DNA of 64,000 nucleotides from Pleomorphomonas sp. NRK KF1 (GTDB lineage: Bacteria; Pseudomonadota; Alphaproteobacteria; Rhizobiales; Pleomorphomonadaceae): positions 248,001 through 312,000 of the forward strand of contig NZ_JAMDLH010000006.1 in the NCBI RefSeq assembly GCF_023721755.1, written 5' to 3'. The first letter of the stretch is position 1, and the number at the start of each line of letters is the position of its first letter. Position numbers and translations under genes: made by a program. Shown piece after piece: positions 60,245-64,000 of this stretch. The notes beneath the pieces were generated by a model. It saw nothing but the letters and a program-made list of their open reading frames with translations. It was not told the DNA's origin and ran no database searches.

Positions 60245-63200
60245 GACGCGGTCATTTTCTCGAGGGTGGCGGAGAAGCGGGCAAGGTCGAAGGCGGCGAG
60301 GTGGGCACCGAGCGTCGCGATCGCCGCCGGGTCGGCATCCGCCTCGGCGAGCGCGGCAAGCTTGCCCTCCAGGCCGCGCACGTAGCCGATTTCGGCCAGC
60401 GATTTCAGCTCGGCGAGATCGGCGTCGGAGAACGCCATCTTGTCCGTGCTAGTCTCCTCGATCGAGGTCTCGTTCGGAGCGTTCGCCTCTATGAAGGTCA
60501 GGCCAAGGTGACGGCTCAGCCGATCCAGGAGGTCAGCCAGCGAGAAGGGCTTGGCCAGAAGATCGTCGTGGCCGAGATCGCTGGCCGGCATCGCGCCATC
60601 GCCGATATTGGCCGACAGCATGACGATCGGTGTCCTGATGCCTTCGGCCCGGAGCCGGCCGACGAGTTCCCAGCCAGACATTCCGGGCATTCGGATGTCG
60701 ACGAAGAAGATGTCCGGCCGGGCTGTCTCCATGAGGACGATGCAATCCTCGCCACTGGCGGCCGTCAGAACGGCAAAGCCGAGCGGTGCGAGCATCTCCA
60801 CCATCATGTCGCGATGATCGGCATTGTCGTCGACCACCAGAATCGTACGACGCGGTCCGACATAGCCGGTCACCGGGCGATCTCCGTCGACGGCCGCTCC
60901 TCCGACCACCGCGCCGAGCATCAGGCGAACGCGGAACATGGTGCCTTCACCGGGCGTCGAAGTGAAGGCGATGTCGCCGCCCATGGTCTCGACGAGCAGG
61001 CGGGTGATGGTGAGGCCAAGCCCGAGACCCGGGACATTGGTCGAAGCTGCCTGCCTGCCGCGTTCGAACGGCTCGAATACACGCCGCTGGTCTTCTTCCG
61101 GAATTCCCATGCCGGAGTCTGCCACCGTGAACCGCGCAACCTGATTTCGGTAGTCGACCGTGAGGGTGACCGTGCCGCTCGGCGTGAACTTGATGGCGTT
61201 GGATAGGAGGTTGACGAGTACCTGACGCAGGCGCTTTTCGTCCGTGCGCACCACGGCAGGAAGATCGGTCGCCCGGCTGGCGCTGAAAGCCAGGCCTTTG
61301 GCTTCGGCCTGCAGGGCGAACATGCCCTCGAGCTGGTCCAGAAGGTCGTGGATTCGGACGTCGGTCAGGCGGATGCGAAAGCGACCCGCCTCGATGCGGG
61401 AAATGTCCAGGAGCCCGTCGATCAGGCCTGACAGGTGTTCCGCCGATCGTCTGATGACGCCGACGGCATTGCGCCGTCCATCAGCGATGGCCGGGTCGCG
61501 TTCCAGAATCTGCGCATAACCGAGCACTGCGTTGAGCGGGGTTCGCAACTCATGGCTCAGACCGACGACATAGCGGCTTTTGGCGTCGCTCGCAGCCTCA
61601 GCCTTCTCCTTGGCCTTCTGCAGTTCGGCGTCGGTCCGTTTGTGCGCGGCAATCTCCTGGAACAGCGCCTGAGTCTGGCGGGCGCTTTCCTCCTCGGCGA
61701 CGGCGCGCGAATCGCGGGCCAGAACGAAGAACCAGACGACAACTCCGATGACGACCGAGAAGACGAAGAACACCACGGCAAGCGTTCGGCCGATGAGGGC
61801 TGCCTCTTCCGGGTGTTCAATGGAGGCCTGACGAAAGACGAACCACATGATGAGGCCCGACAGGGCGACCCACAGGGAAAGCTCGATCAGATAGCGACCA
61901 AGGCGCGTGTTGGCGGCGGCGATGAACGACGACGGCAGAAGGCGCTCGAAGATTGTTCGCGCCTGGGCGCCGAGTCGCGCCTTGGGTTTGCAACGATCAT
62001 GGCAGCGGGCATCGAGTGAACAGCAGAGCGAGCAGATCGGCGCCTGATAGGCGGGGCAGTAAGAAACGTCCTCCGCCTCGAAGTCGTGCTGGCAGACCGA
62101 ACAGGTCAGGGTCGACGCCAGGGTGTAGGTTCGGCGCGGCTTGCGGGCCAAATAGAAGCGCCCCTTCGTCCGCCAGGCGATCAGAGGTGCGACGACGAAA
62201 GCGACGACGAGCGCCACGAAGGGAGCGAAGGCCTCCGCCACCGGACCGGCGAGACCGACATGGGCAAGAAGTCCTGCCAGCGCCGCGACCGTCATGGCGC
62301 CGACGCCGACGGGATTGACGTCCCAGAGATGCGCCCGCTTGAACTCGATGCCGGGTGGACTGAAACCGAGCGGCTTGTTGATGAGAAGGTCGGCGGAAAT
62401 CGTCGACAACCAGGCGACGGCGACGATGGCGAACACGGCCAGCGTCTGTTCGAGCGCCTGGTAGATGCCGATTTCCATCAGCAGCAGGGCGATCGAGACG
62501 TTGAACACCAGCCAGACGACGCGGCCGGGGTGGCTGTGGGTGAGGCGGGAGAAGAAGTTCGACCACGCCAGCGAGCCGGCGTAGGCGTTCATCACGTTGA
62601 TCTTGAGCTGGGACACCACCACGAAGGCGGCGGTCAGCAAGTAGAGCCAGGTTCCTTCCGGCAACACGTAGCCGAAGGCGACGGCGTACATGCGTGCCGG
62701 CTCGGCCGCATGCTCGACCGGCACGCCGCTTTCGAGCGCCAGTACGGCGAGGAACGAACCGGCGATCATCTTGGGCACGCCGAGCACCACCCAGCCGGCG
62801 CCGGCAAGGAACACCGCCACGAGGCGCCGCCGACCGGATCCGGGCAAGCGCGCCGGCAGGAATCGAAGGAAGTCGACCTGTTCGCCGATCTGGGCCGTGA
62901 GCGCCAGGATCACAGCGCTCGCCGCGCCGAAGGCGACAAGATGGAATCCGCCTCCTATGGCGCCATCGCGTCCCGGAAAGGTTGCCCAATCGGCGAAGCT
63001 GGCGCCGTCGGAGAAAGCGATGAAGACGAAAGGCAGGATGTTGAGGACGATCCAGATCGGCTGCGTCAGGATCTGGAAGCGGCTGATCCAGGCGATGCCA
63101 TGGGTCACCAGGGGAATCACCAGAAGCGTCGAGACGACATAGCCGACCCAGAGCGGAACGCCGAGGGCCAGCTCCAGCGCCGTCGACATGATCGACGCCT

Positions 63201-63597
63201 CGATGGCGAACAGGATGAAGGTGAAGCTGGCATAGATCAGCGAGGTAACGGTGGACCCGATGTAGCCGAAGCCGGCGCCGCGGGTCAGCAGATCGATGTC
63301 GACGCCATGGCGGGCGGCGGTGCGGGCGATCGGCCATCCCACGACAAGCATGGCGAGGCTGGCAGCAAAGATGGCGGCGACGGCGTTCACCGTGCCATAG
63401 GAAAGGGTGATGGCGCCGCCGATCGCCTCCAGCGCCAGAAAGGAGATGGCGCCGATGGCCGTCTGGGCGACGCGCTCCTGCGACCAACGCCGGGCCGACT
63501 TTGCCGTGAAGCGGAGCGCATAGTCTTCCAGCGTTTCGTCGGCGACCCAACGATTGTACTGGCGCCGGATCGGAATGATGCGCTGCCGCGCCGCCAT
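60241..63597 (-). CDS. NCS1-type permease fused to hybrid histidine kinase
   Basis: An 1118-residue sensor. Residues 30-475 form about twelve membrane helices of the cytosine/purine/allantoin (NCS1) permease type. A cysteine-rich zinc-ribbon-like segment (C499, C502, C514, C522, C525, C526, C532, C536) follows, then two helices (570-628), a coiled coil, a DHp domain with His682 (GLSHELRTPLNAVLGYAQIL), an ATPase domain (NLLSNAIKF, DSGMGIP, GLGLGLTI), a receiver with Asp967 and Lys1016, and a C-terminal helical tail. GGGGAAGG precedes the ATG at 63597. It probably senses an imported or bound N-compound and controls urtA and its operon. Confidence 0.92.
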   Translation of the reverse strand: MAARQRIIPIRRQYNRWVADETLEDYALRFTAKSARRWSQERVAQTAIGAISFLALEAIGGAITLSYGTVNAVAAIFAASLAMLVVGWPIARTAARHGVDIDLLTRGAGFGYIGSTVTSLIYASFTFILFAIEASIMSTALELALGVPLWVGYVVSTLLVIPLVTHGIAWISRFQILTQPIWIVLNILPFVFIAFSDGASFADWATFPGRDGAIGGGFHLVAFGAASAVILALTAQIGEQVDFLRFLPARLPGSGRRRLVAVFLAGAGWVVLGVPKMIAGSFLAVLALESGVPVEHAAEPARMYAVAFGYVLPEGTWLYLLTAAFVVVSQLKINVMNAYAGSLAWSNFFSRLTHSHPGRVVWLVFNVSIALLLMEIGIYQALEQTLAVFAIVAVAWLSTISADLLINKPLGFSPPGIEFKRAHLWDVNPVGVGAMTVAALAGLLAHVGLAGPVAEAFAPFVALVVAFVVAPLIAWRTKGRFYLARKPRRTYTLASTLTCSVCQHDFEAEDVSYCPAYQAPICSLCCSLDARCHDRCKPKARLGAQARTIFERLLPSSFIAAANTRLGRYLIELSLWVALSGLIMWFVFRQASIEHPEEAALIGRTLAVVFFVFSVVIGVVVWFFVLARDSRAVAEEESARQTQALFQEIAAHKRTDAELQKAKEKAEAASDAKSRYVVGLSHELRTPLNAVLGYAQILERDPAIADGRRNAVGVIRRSAEHLSGLIDGLLDISRIEAGRFRIRLTDVRIHDLLDQLEGMFALQAEAKGLAFSASRATDLPAVVRTDEKRLRQVLVNLLSNAIKFTPSGTVTLTVDYRNQVARFTVADSGMGIPEEDQRRVFEPFERGRQAASTNVPGLGLGLTITRLLVETMGGDIAFTSTPGEGTMFRVRLMLGAVVGGAAVDGDRPVTGYVGPRRTILVVDDNADHRDMMVEMLAPLGFAVLTAASGEDCIVLMETARPDIFFVDIRMPGMSGWELVGRLRAEGIRTPIVMLSANIGDGAMPASDLGHDDLLAKPFSLADLLDRLSRHLGLTFIEANAPNETSIEETSTDKMAFSDADLAELKSLAEIGYVRGLEGKLAALAEADADPAAIATLGAHLAAFDLARFSATLEKMTAS

Positions 63598-63765
63598 GCG
63601 CCACCTTCCCCCTGTTCCGCGCCCCCATATGCGGCAGACTGCCCGCTTTTCCGGCAGATGGATCGGCGCGCGTGCGATCATTTCGCCCGTTTCCAGGCCT
63701 TTAGGGCAACGGGCGGTCTCTCTTGCGGGCTGTGTGCAGGGTTCGTGCCGGTTCGACGGCGGGCT

Positions 63766-63781
63766 TACGTCAATCGACGTA
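63766..63781. promoter_or_regulatory. Palindromic site upstream of urtA
   Basis: TACGTC-AATC-GACGTA is a perfect 6-bp inverted repeat centred 100 bp before the urtA start and 177 bp before the kinase start. Its two-fold symmetry suits a dimeric LuxR-type response regulator, most simply the one at 59378. Inferred. Confidence 0.45.
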
Positions 63782-63873
63782 TAGGGTGTGGGGCCGGCTT
63801 GGTCGAAAGTCGAAGAGAAGGCCAGACGGGGCAAGGGGCCTCGGCCTCCAGACAAAAAAACGGGGAACCACAG

Positions 63874-64000
63874 ATGTCGCAGATCTTCGATCGGCGTCGC
63901 ATGACGCTCGCTGCCGTTCTCGGCGCTCTTCTCGCTTCCACGGCGTCCGGTTACGCTGCCGAGGACACCATCAAGGTCGGCGTGCTGCACTCGCTGTCGG
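63874..64000 (+). CDS. urtA: Urea ABC transporter substrate-binding protein UrtA (5' part)
   Basis: The first 42 codons only. A signal peptide (RRRMTLAAVLGALLASTASGYA) is followed by the mature start DTIKVGVLHSLS, which is the highly conserved beginning of UrtA. GGGGAA lies 8 nt before the ATG. The rest of the gene, and presumably urtBCDE, lie beyond the window. Confidence in UrtA rather than another Leu/Ile/Val-type binding protein rests on that N-terminal string and the nitrogen-type sensor next door. Confidence 0.8.
   Translation, partial: MSQIFDRRRMTLAAVLGALLASTASGYAAEDTIKVGVLHSLS

Overview
The window is high-GC, densely coded DNA from an alphaproteobacterium, most likely of the order Hyphomicrobiales. 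The evidence is the run rplU-rpmA-GNAT-GNAT-obgE-proB-proA-nadD-rsfS-rlmH-envC, which is characteristic of that group, together with many 4-bp start/stop overlaps and abundant ABC transporters. A facultatively anaerobic, soil- or plant-associated relative of Pleomorphomonas would fit, but the genus is a guess. No insertion sequence, phage or CRISPR array was seen.

Layout. 1-8589 (minus strand): housekeeping genes for ribosome function, proline and NAD synthesis and cell-wall hydrolase activation. 8898-8987: tRNA-Ser(CGA). 9106-14683: a LysR regulator, a nucleoside deaminase and a polyamine-type ABC transporter. 14689-19570 (minus): a glycyl radical enzyme (YjjI type) and its radical-SAM activase (YjjW type), followed by an acyl-CoA synthetase and a creatininase-family amidohydrolase. 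19712-20623: a potassium-channel-like protein with a C-terminal zinc ribbon.

21292-36645 is a large accessory catabolic island: PdxA2-type dehydrogenase, iron alcohol dehydrogenase, DHDPS-family aldolase, a sigma54 activator with a PrpR-like sensor domain, a complete Dpp/Opp-type ABC importer behind a textbook -24/-12 promoter, a cytoplasmic sialidase-like beta-propeller, a DUF1537 four-carbon acid sugar kinase, a GntR/FCD repressor and a 2-oxo-acid hydratase. PdxA2 with a DUF1537 kinase is the known signature of four-carbon sugar-acid catabolism ending in dihydroxyacetone phosphate; the extra genes suggest a more complex substrate.

36802-41014 holds a small orphan gene, dps, and an anaerobic class III ribonucleotide reductase unit. 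Its leader carries a cobalamin riboswitch, and its glycyl-radical domain is a separate 65-residue protein. 41039-43984 is an RpiR regulator divergent from an N-acylamino-acid racemase and a GNAT acyltransferase. 44111-49382 makes GDP-mannose and UDP-glucuronate/galacturonate for surface polysaccharide; a Wzy/WaaL-like ligase lies at 57831. 49579-56516 is a TetR regulator and a tripartite RND efflux pump. 59378-64000 carries a LuxR-type response regulator and a sensor in which an NCS1-type permease is fused to a hybrid histidine kinase. Both are divergent from urtA (urea ABC transporter), which runs off the window.

Two glycyl radical enzymes with dedicated activases, the B12 switch on the anaerobic reductase and the sigma54-driven uptake/catabolic island indicate an organism that moves between oxic and anoxic niches and scavenges unusual carbon and nitrogen sources.
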